From contig JAZNOG010000001.1 in NCBI GenBank assembly GCA_045580645.1, positions 1 to 10,054 of the forward strand: a DNA stretch of 10,054 nt. The letters are read 5' to 3'. The notes under the pieces are model-generated. The model made no database searches and was not told the DNA's origin. It saw only the letters and a program-made list of their open reading frames with translations. Each line of letters opens with the position of its first letter. The stretch's first letter is position 1. Shown piece after piece: positions 1 through 6,309 of this stretch. Both the position numbers and the translations under genes were made by a program. Origin of the DNA: HGM10836 sp045580645 (GTDB lineage: Bacteria; Bacillota_I; Bacilli_A; RF39; UBA660).

Positions 1-3000
1 TTTATATGATAAGTTTATAAAAAAATATGGACTTATAAATAGTAGAGGAAACTCTACTGCTTTTTCAAATGATAGTAGTTATTTCTTATTATGTTCATTA
101 GAAATACTTAATGAGAATGGCGAATTACAAAGAAAAGCAGATATATTCCATAAAAGAACTATAAGACCACATATTGAAGTTAAGACTGCTAATACATCAT
201 CAGAAGCATTAGTTTTATCAATAGCAGAAAAAGCATGTGTTGATTTAGATTATATGCACAAAGTTTCTAACATACCTGTTGATAAACTTATTAACGATTT
301 AGAAGGAGTAATATTTAGAGTACCTGAATATGGAAATCTTAATAATTGGGTTACTGCTGATGAATATTTAAGTGGTAATGTTAGAGAAAAATTAGAGAAA
401 GCAGAAGAATTCGCATTAGAAGATGAATCATATAATATCAATGTTAAATGTTTAAAAGAGGTAATGCCTAAAGATATTGAAACAAGCGAGATAAGTGTTA
501 GACTTGGGGCAACTTGGATACCAGAGGATATTTATCAACAATTTATTTTTGAATTATTAGAACCATCTTATTATGCAAGACAATATATTAAAGTTCATTA
601 TTCAGAGTCTAATGGAGAGTGGAATATTGCTAATAAGGGATATGACAGAGGGTCAGTTAAAGTTACATCTACTTATGGAACTAATAGAGCAAATGCTTAT
701 AGATTACTTGAAGATGCACTTAACTTAAGAGACACAAGAATATTTGATTATAAGATAAATGAAGAAGGTAAAAAAGAAGCAATACTTAACAAAAGAGACA
801 CTGCTATTGCACAGGCGAAACAAGACCAACTTAAAGCAGAGTTTTTAGAATGGATTTGGAAAGATCCTGATAGGAGAGAAAGACTTACTAAATTATATAA
901 TAGAATATTTAATTCTATTAGACCTCGTGAATATGATGGCTCACATATTACTTTTGGTGGAATGAATCCTGAAATATCATTAAGAACACATCAAGTAAAT
1001 GCTATTGCCAGAATACTTTATGGTGGTAATACATTATTAGCACATGAAGTTGGTGCAGGTAAAACTTTTGAAATGGTTGCTGCTGCAATGGAAAGTAAAA
1101 GATTAGGTTTATGTAATAAAAGTTTGTTTGTAGTACCTAATCATATAATAGAACAATTTGCTAGTGAGTTTTTACAATTATATCCTAGTGCAAATATTTT
1201 AGTATCTACTAAAAAAGATTTTGAAACTGCTAATCGTAAAAAGTTTTGTTCAAGAATTGCTACTGGAGATTATGATGCAGTAATAATTGGTCATTCACAA
1301 TTTGAAAGAATACCAATGTCTGTTGAAAGACAAGTAGAAATTTTAAATAGACAATTACAAGATATTATGGATGGTATTTCAGAATTAAAGAAAAATGGTG
1401 GAGAAAAGTTTTCTATAAAACAAATGATGAAATCTAAAAAAACAATAGAAAAGAAATTAGAAAAGTTAAATAATCAAGATAGAAAAGATGATGTTATAAC
1501 ATTTGAAGAACTTGGTGTTGATAGATTATTTGTAGATGAAGCACATTATTATAAGAATTTGTTTTTATATACGAAGATGAGAAATGTTGGTGGAATAGCA
1601 CAAACAGAAGCACAAAAATCTTCTGATTTGTATATGAAATGTAGATATTTAGATGAGATAACTAATAATAAAGGTGTTATATTTGCAACAGGAACACCAA
1701 TATCAAATTCAATGGTAGAGTTATATACACTACAAAGATACTTACAATATGACACTTTAATGAAAAATAAATTACAACATTTTGATGCTTGGGCTTCTAC
1801 TTTTGGAGAAACAGTTACTGCAATAGAACTAGCACCAGAAGGAACTGGTTATCGTTCAAAAACTAGATTTGCAAAGTTTTATAATTTGCCAGAGTTAATG
1901 TCAATGTTTAAAGAAGTAGCAGATATTCAAACTGCTGAAACTTTAAATTTACCTGTTCCTACTGCACATTATCATAATGAAGTTATTAAACCTAGTGAAA
2001 TTCAATTAGAGTTTGTAAAAACATTTGCAGAACGAGCTGAAAAAGTAAGGAATAAAGAAGTTGATTCTAGTGTTGATAATATGTTAAAGATAACAAATGA
2101 TGGTAGAAAATTAGCATTAGATCAAAGATTAATTGATGAGATGTTACCAGATTATGAAGACAGTAAGATAGAAAAATGTTCACAAAATATATATGATATA
2201 TGGGAAGAAAATAAAGATAAGAGACTAACTCAATTACTATTTTGTGATTTATCTACACCAAAAAATGATGGAACTTTTAGTGCTTATAATGATGTCAAAG
2301 ACAAATTAATTGCTAAAGGTATTCCAGAAGATGAGATAGAGTTTATCCATAATGCAAATACGGAAGCACGAAAAAAAGAATTATTTGCAAAAGTTAGGAG
2401 AGGACAAGTTAGAGTTTTAATTGGCTCTACACCAAAGATGGGTGCAGGGACAAATTGTCAAGATAAACTGATAGCATTGCACGATTTAGATTGTCCTTGG
2501 CGACCTAGTGATTTAACGCAAAGAAGTGGTAGAATTATTAGACAAGGAAATCAAAATAGTGATGTTCATATTTATAGATATGTTACAGAAAAAACTTTTG
2601 ATGCTTATTTGTATCAATTGGTAGAGAATAAGCAAAAGTTTATATCACAAATAATGACTTCTAAAACACCTGTTAGAACTGCAGAAGATATTGATGAGGT
2701 TGCTCTTTCTTATGCAGAGATAAAAGCATTAGCTGCAGGAAATCCTTTAATAATTGAAAAAACTGAGTTGGACTCTCAAGTTTCTAAATTAAAATTATTA
2801 AAACAAAGTCATTTGAGTCAAAGATATGATATGGAAGATAAAGTTAGAAAATATTATCCAGAACAAATAAAATTTCATGAAGAAATGATAGAAAAATATA
2901 AACTGGAAATAGAAACAGTAGAAAAAAATACTCCGACAAATGAAGAAAAGTTTTTATCAATGACTATTAAAGAAAAAACTTATTATGATAAACTAGAAGC

Positions 3001-3451
3001 AGGGAATGTATTATTAGAGCAAATAAATAGTATATTTTCTACTACTCCTAAAGAAATCGGAGAGTATAGGGGATTTAAAATTGAAGTTTGGTATGATACT
3101 TTTTTTAAACAGCATAAGTTAAATGTTAAAAATAATTTAGTTCATACGATAGAAATGGGGCAAAGTGCAAGTGGTAATTTAACTCGTATAGATAATGTTT
3201 TGAACACATTTGAAATTAAATTGGATAGACATATTAAGGAATTAGAGAATAATAAAGTTCAATTAGAAAAAGGTAAAGAAGAAATTAAAAGACCTTTTCC
3301 ACAGGAAGAAGAATTAAAAGAAAAAAGTAAAAGATTAGAAGACCTTAATATCTTACTTAATTTAAATGAAAAAACAAATGAAATAATTGATGATAAAGAT
3401 GAGGAATTATCAAGCGACAATCAAGTGTATAAAAGTGAATATGAAAGATAA
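1..3451 (+). CDS. Giant SNF2/DEAH-type helicase of conjugative elements, C-terminal part (5' end outside window)
   Basis: The reading frame is open from base 2 with no stop before the TAA at 3449-3451, giving 1,149 visible codons. The ATG at 254 is internal, because family-typical sequence precedes it (residues 39-57, with KADIF and KRTIRP). Superfamily 2 helicase motifs appear in order: Walker A GAGKT (residues 351-355), DEAH (512-515), ATGTPISNS (562-570), a motif V-like GAGTN (814-818) and motif VI QRSGRIIRQGN (840-850). After these comes a lysine/glutamate-rich, probably coiled-coil tail with the PFPQEEELKEKS signature that I recognise from helicases of Firmicutes ICEs. Full-length relatives are usually around 2,000 residues or more and often carry an N-6 adenine methyltransferase-like domain near the N-terminus. 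That part would lie upstream and cannot be assessed here. The likely role is ATP-driven remodelling or protection of element DNA during transfer, which is inference. The helicase assignment is very secure; the biological role is not. Confidence 0.93.
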   Translation, partial: LYDKFIKKYGLINSRGNSTAFSNDSSYFLLCSLEILNENGELQRKADIFHKRTIRPHIEVKTANTSSEALVLSIAEKACVDLDYMHKVSNIPVDKLINDLEGVIFRVPEYGNLNNWVTADEYLSGNVREKLEKAEEFALEDESYNINVKCLKEVMPKDIETSEISVRLGATWIPEDIYQQFIFELLEPSYYARQYIKVHYSESNGEWNIANKGYDRGSVKVTSTYGTNRANAYRLLEDALNLRDTRIFDYKINEEGKKEAILNKRDTAIAQAKQDQLKAEFLEWIWKDPDRRERLTKLYNRIFNSIRPREYDGSHITFGGMNPEISLRTHQVNAIARILYGGNTLLAHEVGAGKTFEMVAAAMESKRLGLCNKSLFVVPNHIIEQFASEFLQLYPSANILVSTKKDFETANRKKFCSRIATGDYDAVIIGHSQFERIPMSVERQVEILNRQLQDIMDGISELKKNGGEKFSIKQMMKSKKTIEKKLEKLNNQDRKDDVITFEELGVDRLFVDEAHYYKNLFLYTKMRNVGGIAQTEAQKSSDLYMKCRYLDEITNNKGVIFATGTPISNSMVELYTLQRYLQYDTLMKNKLQHFDAWASTFGETVTAIELAPEGTGYRSKTRFAKFYNLPELMSMFKEVADIQTAETLNLPVPTAHYHNEVIKPSEIQLEFVKTFAERAEKVRNKEVDSSVDNMLKITNDGRKLALDQRLIDEMLPDYEDSKIEKCSQNIYDIWEENKDKRLTQLLFCDLSTPKNDGTFSAYNDVKDKLIAKGIPEDEIEFIHNANTEARKKELFAKVRRGQVRVLIGSTPKMGAGTNCQDKLIALHDLDCPWRPSDLTQRSGRIIRQGNQNSDVHIYRYVTEKTFDAYLYQLVENKQKFISQIMTSKTPVRTAEDIDEVALSYAEIKALAAGNPLIIEKTELDSQVSKLKLLKQSHLSQRYDMEDKVRKYYPEQIKFHEEMIEKYKLEIETVEKNTPTNEEKFLSMTIKEKTYYDKLEAGNVLLEQINSIFSTTPKEIGEYRGFKIEVWYDTFFKQHKLNVKNNLVHTIEMGQSASGNLTRIDNVLNTFEIKLDRHIKELENNKVQLEKGKEEIKRPFPQEEELKEKSKRLEDLNILLNLNEKTNEIIDDKDEELSSDNQVYKSEYER

Positions 3452-3460
3452 ATCGTACAT

Positions 3461-3489
3461 TTGTAATTCGTAAATCAAGATAATATAAT
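3461..3489 (+). promoter_or_regulatory. Sigma-A-type promoter for the regulatory block
   Basis: A perfect -10 box TATAAT (3484-3489) lies exactly 17 bases downstream of a TTGTAA -35 box (3461-3466, four of six consensus bases). The predicted start of transcription is near 3496. It is followed by the strong ribosome binding site AAGGAGGAG (3498-3506), 4 bases before the ATG at 3511, so the mRNA leader is very short. An eight-base near-repeat, TCGTACAT (3453-3460) and TCGTAAAT (3468-3475), 15 bases apart, flanks and overlaps the -35 box. It could be an operator for the XRE proteins encoded just downstream, but that is inference. Confidence 0.7.
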
Positions 3490-3510
3490 GGTCGCATAAG
3501 GAGGAGTTAT

Positions 3511-3726
3511 ATGCGAACAAGATTAATTGTTATTAAGAAAGTTAAAGAATATAGAGAGAAAAATAACTTATCTCAAGAAGAATTATCACTTAAACTTAAT
3601 AAGAAAAAGGATTTTATTACTAGATTAGAAGATAATAAACTATCAAAAGCATTAACAATAGATTTAATAGAACAAATAGCTGATATCTTAAATATTTCAA
3701 TAAAACAACTGATGAAAGATGAATGA
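3511..3726 (+). CDS. XRE-family helix-turn-helix regulator 1 (71 aa)
   Basis: This is a compact DNA-binding protein made almost wholly of one Cro/C1-type helix-turn-helix domain (about residues 8-67). The SQEELSLKLN stretch marks the first helices, KKKDFITRLED the recognition helix region, and LTIDLIEQIADILNISIKQL the closing helices. There is no extra domain for ligand or protease sensing, so it resembles a Cro-like repressor or a small antitoxin-type regulator. The start is secure: AAGGAGGAG lies just upstream and a near-consensus promoter lies before that. The TGA stop (3724-3726) overlaps the next XRE gene by 8 bases, suggesting translational coupling. Its position after the helicase, at the head of a short regulatory transcript, suggests control of conjugation functions or of its own promoter. 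The target is unknown. Confidence 0.88.
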   Translation: MRTRLIVIKKVKEYREKNNLSQEELSLKLNKKKDFITRLEDNKLSKALTIDLIEQIADILNISIKQLMKDE

Positions 3727-3958
3727 ATATAATGATATTTATGAGATTATATCTCTTAATATAAAAAAGTATCGTAAAGAAAAAGGTATTACTCAAGAGG
3801 AATTGGCTATAAGAAGTCGCTACACATGGGAATTTATAAGAAGGATTGAATCAAAAAAAGCAAAAAAATCTTTCTCATTAAGTACATTAGTTAATATAGC
3901 TAATGCTCTTGAAATACCTATTGAAAAGTTATTGAAGAAAGAGGGAAGTGGAAAATAA
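3719..3958 (+). CDS. XRE-family helix-turn-helix regulator 2 (79 aa)
   Basis: This is a second single-domain Cro/C1-type regulator. TQEELAIRS, TWEFIRRIESKKAKK and LSTLVNIANALEIPIEKLL form the five-helix pattern over about residues 12-75. It is clearly a paralogue of the upstream 71-residue protein by fold, but the recognition helix differs (TWEFIRRIESKK versus KDFITRLEDNK), so the two probably do not read the same site. The ATG at 3719 lies inside the end of the upstream gene, with only a weak purine-rich stretch before it, so translation is probably coupled to termination of gene 1. It ends one base before the ATG of the next gene. A pair of small XRE proteins in one transcript could act as opposing or heteromeric repressors; this is inference. 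Confidence 0.87.
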   Translation: MNEYNDIYEIISLNIKKYRKEKGITQEELAIRSRYTWEFIRRIESKKAKKSFSLSTLVNIANALEIPIEKLLKKEGSGK

Positions 3959-3959
3959 C

Positions 3960-4298
3960 ATGGATTATAATTTAACATTTATGAAATTTTGTAAATCTGA
4001 ATTTGAAGATTTTACATCACATGTTTCAATTGAATTAGAAAAAAAGGATAAGGATTATAAAAAAGTTGTTCAAAGAAATAAAGATATTTTAAATAAATAT
4101 CCTAAAATAAGAGATTTATTTGAAAATAATAATCCACAAACTTTTAATGAAGAAGAAAGTTTAGCAATAGCAGAATACTATGATAATAGTGTTGAATTAA
4201 GATTTAAAGAATATGAAGAAGTATTTTATAAAGGATTTAGAGAAGCATATTATTTCTTTGAAAGAAGTAATATGATTAAAGAATATGAAGAGGAATAA
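3960..4298 (+). CDS. Small hypothetical acidic protein, ICE-associated (112 aa)
   Basis: I do not recognise a named domain. The product is soluble-looking, rich in Glu, Lys and Phe/Tyr, and predicted to be mostly helical, with no signal peptide, membrane segment or cysteine pair. The N-terminal stretch LTFMKFCKSEFEDF and the KYPKIRDLFE segment look like a conserved small-protein family that I associate loosely with Firmicutes ICEs, but I cannot name it. I chose the ATG at 3960, one base after the upstream stop codon. A GTG at 3948 is in frame and would add MENN, but the purine-rich AGAGGGA stretch sits almost on top of it. The gene is the third in the XRE block and is followed directly by a terminator-like hairpin, so it is probably co-transcribed with the two regulators. 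Function unknown. Confidence 0.75.
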   Translation: MDYNLTFMKFCKSEFEDFTSHVSIELEKKDKDYKKVVQRNKDILNKYPKIRDLFENNNPQTFNEEESLAIAEYYDNSVELRFKEYEEVFYKGFREAYYFFERSNMIKEYEEE

Positions 4299-4299
4299 G

Positions 4300-4321
4300 C
4301 GATACATTATGTGTCGTTTTT
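4300..4321 (+). terminator. Weak intrinsic terminator or attenuator after the XRE block
   Basis: CGATACA (4300-4306) pairs with TGTGTCG (4310-4316) as a 7-base-pair stem with one G-U pair and a TTA loop, followed immediately by five T (4317-4321). The hairpin starts one base after the upstream stop codon and overlaps the first in-frame GTG (4311) of the next ORF, so that GTG is not the real start. The short stem predicts partial termination. Confidence 0.6.
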
Positions 4322-4337
4322 AGTTTGGAGGTATATA

Positions 4338-5303
4338 GTGGCATATTATACATCACATCAAATTGAGAAAGCCAAACAAATTGATTTGCTTACTTATTTA
4401 CAAGAATATAATCCAGATGAATTAGTATATGAAAGCAGAAATTCCTATACAACAAGATCCCATGACAGTTTAAAAATTAGTAATGGAATGTGGTTTTGGT
4501 TTTCAAGAGGAATAGGTGGAAAAAGTGCATTAGATTATTTAATTGTTGTTGAAGAAATGACTTTTACTCAAGCAGTAGAGCATTTGTTAAAACAAAAAGG
4601 TTTAGAGAAAAAAGTAAAAATTAAAAGGGAACTAACTGAAAAAGAAAAGATTGATAGGTTAGTTTTACCTGATAAAGATAATAATAATTATAGAGTTGTA
4701 TCTTATCTAATGAGTAGAGGAATAAATAAAAATATTATTGTTGAGTGTATAAATAAAGGATTTATATATCAAGAATATGGAAGAAGAAATGTAGTTTTTG
4801 TAGGTTATGATGACAAAGGAAATCCTAGATATGCAAGTGTAAGAGGAACAACCAATAGTCGTTATATGCACGATTGTTATGGAAGTGATAAAGCATATTC
4901 TTTTAGATTAACATCAATAAAAGAAAATAATTCTGTTCATTTATTTGAAGGTGCTATTGATTTATTATCTTATGCAACATTAAAAGAATTAAAAAAAGAA
5001 CAATGGGATGAAGAAAATTTATTATCTTTATCTGGTGTTTTTCAAACAAAAAAAGAAATAAATTATACAAAAATTCCTAAAACTTTAACTCATTTTTTAA
5101 ATAATAATAAAAATATTGATACAATTTATCTTCATCTAGATAATGATGAAGCAGGAAGAAATGCTACAAAATGTATAATAGATTCTTTATCAGTTCGTTA
5201 TAAAATTATTGATGAGCCACCAAAAAGTGGTAAAGATTTCAATGATTATTTATGTGATATTTTAAAAATAAATCAAAAAAATAATAGAGATTTTAGTAGA
5301 TGA
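4338..5303 (+). CDS. TOPRIM/primase-like protein (DUF3991-type), 321 aa
   Basis: The C-terminal half is a TOPRIM fold. The glutamate motif is LFEGAIDLLS (E204) and the metal-binding pair is LHLDNDEAGR (D268 and D270), as in DnaG-type primases and topoisomerases. The N-terminal part (about residues 14-90, including RSHDSLKI, WFWFSRGIGGKSALDYL and FTQAVEHLL) has the layout of a CHC2 primase zinc-finger domain but lacks the zinc-binding cysteines, as is usual for the DUF3991 family. The likely role is primer synthesis or another nucleotidyl-transfer step on element DNA after transfer; this is inference from the fold. Start: the GTG at 4338 has GGAGG (4327-4331) six bases upstream. The earlier in-frame GTG at 4311 lies inside a terminator hairpin and lacks a ribosome binding site. 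A strong terminator overlaps the TGA stop. Confidence 0.88.
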   Translation: MAYYTSHQIEKAKQIDLLTYLQEYNPDELVYESRNSYTTRSHDSLKISNGMWFWFSRGIGGKSALDYLIVVEEMTFTQAVEHLLKQKGLEKKVKIKRELTEKEKIDRLVLPDKDNNNYRVVSYLMSRGINKNIIVECINKGFIYQEYGRRNVVFVGYDDKGNPRYASVRGTTNSRYMHDCYGSDKAYSFRLTSIKENNSVHLFEGAIDLLSYATLKELKKEQWDEENLLSLSGVFQTKKEINYTKIPKTLTHFLNNNKNIDTIYLHLDNDEAGRNATKCIIDSLSVRYKIIDEPPKSGKDFNDYLCDILKINQKNNRDFSR

Positions 5304-5332
5304 AAAAAGCAGTTTAAAAAAGTGCTTTTTTT
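5303..5332 (+). terminator. Intrinsic terminator after the TOPRIM gene
   Basis: AAAAAAGCA (5303-5311) is perfectly complementary to TGCTTTTTT (5323-5331), giving a 9-base-pair stem with an 11-base loop and a T-run within and after the right arm. The A-run upstream and T-run downstream could make it work in both directions, although no converging gene is present. Confidence 0.8.
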
Positions 5333-5350
5333 CGTTTGTTAATTCTTTGT

Positions 5351-5410
5351 CTTAGCCAGCACTGCAAATGTACTCCCGCCATTTACAAAAACTTGGGAAA
5401 ATCCCAAACC
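5351..5410 (+). other. Candidate origin of transfer (oriT), non-coding patch with inverted repeats
   Basis: These 60 non-coding bases hold 27 G/C (45 percent), far above the surrounding DNA. They contain two inverted repeats. TGCAAATG (5363-5370) faces CATTTACA (5380-5387), seven of eight paired, across the C-rich loop TACTCCCGC. TTGGGA (5393-5398) faces TCCCAA (5402-5407) across AAA. The patch lies between a terminator and the HU promoter, just upstream of HU, mobC and the relaxase. Many MOBP-type systems place oriT upstream of the MobC and relaxase genes, with an inverted repeat next to the nick. The assignment is inference: I cannot point to a nick site. The second repeat lacks a downstream T-run, so it is not an obvious terminator. 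Alternatives are an HU or regulator binding site, or a single-strand origin. Confidence 0.45.
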
Positions 5411-5443
5411 CTTAAAAATTATAATAAAAATGATGGTTTATTG

Positions 5444-5452
5444 TGTTATAAT
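5444..5452 (+). promoter_or_regulatory. Extended -10 promoter for the HU gene
   Basis: TGTTATAAT is a perfect extended -10 element (TG, one base, TATAAT at 5447-5452). No convincing -35 box is present 16-18 bases upstream, which fits an extended -10 promoter. The -10 lies in one arm of an 8-base inverted repeat, AATTATAA (5417-5424) and TTATAATT (5446-5453). This could be an operator, although both arms are pure A/T and chance is possible. Ribosome binding site GGAGGTGA is at 5470-5477. Confidence 0.6.
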
Positions 5453-5483
5453 TAAATGTGTAAAAATATGGAGGTGAAGATTG

Positions 5484-5759
5484 ATGAAAAAATCAGAAAT
5501 GATAGAAGCATTAGCTAATCAAACTGGATTAACTAAAGCAGATGTTGAAAGAGTTTTCAATGGCACTTTTGATTTATTTAAAAGCGAGCTAGAAAAAGGT
5601 AATAATGTTGCTGTTTCTGGATTCGGAACTTTTAAAATCTCTGAAAGAGCAGCTAGAGATGGAAGAAATCCTCAAACAGGAGAAACAATCCACATTGCTG
5701 CAAGTAAGAGTGTAAGTTTTAAAGCAGGTTCTGCATTAAAAGAAGTTGTAAATAAATAA
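5484..5759 (+). CDS. hup: HU-family DNA-binding/bending protein (91 aa)
   Basis: This is a typical bacterial HU: full length at 91 residues, with the signature GRNPQTGE (residues 60-67) in the DNA-contacting arm, FGTF (47-50) and the C-terminal SVSFKAGSALKEVVN. HU dimers bind DNA with little sequence preference and bend it. The start is the ATG at 5484, nine bases after GGAGG; a TTG at 5481 just upstream would give a second Met and is unlikely. The gene has its own extended -10 promoter and its own terminator, so it is an independent transcription unit inserted between the primase-like gene and mobC. The context suggests an element-encoded HU that helps assemble the relaxosome at the adjacent candidate oriT, or that buffers incoming element DNA; this is inference. 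Family assignment is secure. Confidence 0.96.
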   Translation: MKKSEMIEALANQTGLTKADVERVFNGTFDLFKSELEKGNNVAVSGFGTFKISERAARDGRNPQTGETIHIAASKSVSFKAGSALKEVVNK

Positions 5760-5770
5760 TTAAGGAAAGT

Positions 5771-5801
5771 AATAGTTAGTAAAAATGCTAACTATTTTTT
5801 T
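5771..5801 (+). terminator. Intrinsic terminator after the HU gene
   Basis: AATAGTTAG (5771-5779) is perfectly complementary to CTAACTATT (5788-5796), giving a 9-base-pair stem with an 8-base loop, followed by a run of T reaching 5801. It separates the HU unit from mobC. No clear promoter is visible between it and mobC, so some read-through or an unseen promoter must supply the mob genes. Confidence 0.8.
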
Positions 5802-5805
5802 ATGC

Positions 5806-5817
5806 TCTAAATTTAGA
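5806..5817 (+). repeat. 12-base perfect palindrome in the mobC leader
   Basis: TCTAAATTTAGA is a perfect palindrome directly before the mobC ribosome binding site (GAGGAAGG, 5822-5829). It could be an operator for the ribbon-helix-helix-like MobC protein or another regulator. In DNA this rich in A/T, several 12-base palindromes are expected by chance per 10 kb, so only its position makes it notable. Confidence 0.3.
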
Positions 5818-5830
5818 AAGAGAGGAAGGA

Positions 5831-6160
5831 ATGAGAACTAGGTCAATAAAAAAACAATTTTGGTTGAATGAACAAGAAAATGAAACTTTATCATTAAACT
5901 CGATGAAAGCAGGAATGACTGAAAGTGATTATTTAAGATATATTATTTTAGGATATACGATAAAAGAAAAACCTGATGATAGATTTTATGAAATGATGAA
6001 ACAAATGAGGAGTATTGCTCATAATTTAAATCAATTAACTGTTAAAGCACACTCTTTAGGTTTTATAGATGAATTGTCTTTAATTAAACAAAAGGAATTA
6101 TGGATAAAGTTTATGGATGAAATTAAAGAAGAATTTTTGATAAATAAGAAAGGAGAATGA
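5831..6160 (+). CDS. mobC: MobC-family relaxosome accessory protein (109 aa)
   Basis: This is a small basic protein matching the MobC mobilisation family. The N-terminal stretch (residues 1-45: KKQFWLNEQENETL, MTESDYLRYIILG) has the form of a ribbon-helix-helix DNA-binding unit. The centre holds the family's hallmark IAHNLNQLTVKAHSLG (about 62-77). MobC proteins bind near oriT and help the relaxase open and nick the strand. The gene is immediately upstream of the relaxase module, as expected. The start is the ATG at 5831 with GAGGAAGG just before it. Its 3' end encodes the ribosome binding site AAGGAGA of the following micro-ORF. It ends in TGA (6158-6160), confirming use of TGA as a stop in this genome. 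Confidence 0.9.
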   Translation: MRTRSIKKQFWLNEQENETLSLNSMKAGMTESDYLRYIILGYTIKEKPDDRFYEMMKQMRSIAHNLNQLTVKAHSLGFIDELSLIKQKELWIKFMDEIKEEFLINKKGE

Positions 6161-6162
6161 TA

Positions 6163-6309
6163 GTGTATATATTTTTAAGTGTAGTTATATTTATAGGATT
6201 ATTATTTGCTTATTCATGTTTAAAAGTATCTAGTGAATGTTCTAGACAAGAGGAAAGAGAAGAATATATATGGCAACAACAGGAATATGGAAAGTTGAGA
6301 AAAGATTAG
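6163..6309 (+). CDS. Small single-pass membrane protein (48 aa), DUF3789-like
   Basis: This short ORF lies between mobC and the relaxase and is easy to miss. It encodes one strongly hydrophobic helix (about residues 2-20: YIFLSVVIFIGLLFAYSCL) followed by a charged tail with a cysteine (SECSRQEEREE). Firmicutes ICEs often carry a tiny membrane protein of this design (DUF3789-type) beside the mobilisation genes; the match here is by layout, not by a firm motif. GGAG (6152-6155) lies 7 bases before the GTG at 6163. An in-frame ATG at 6157 forms an ATGA overlap with the mobC stop and would add two residues, but it sits only 1 base after that site. The 3' end overlaps the relaxase start by 40 bases in a different frame, and its tail codons contain the relaxase ribosome binding site. 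Function unknown. Confidence 0.65.
   Translation: MYIFLSVVIFIGLLFAYSCLKVSSECSRQEEREEYIWQQQEYGKLRKD

Noticed and set aside
254..3451. ATG at 254 as the start of the helicase gene
   Set aside because: The frame is open back to base 2 and the upstream codons encode sequence typical of this helicase family, so the gene begins before the window.
4311..4337. GTG at 4311 as the start of the TOPRIM gene
   Set aside because: It lies inside a terminator-like hairpin with no ribosome binding site; the GTG at 4338 has GGAGG at proper spacing and the family-like N-terminus.
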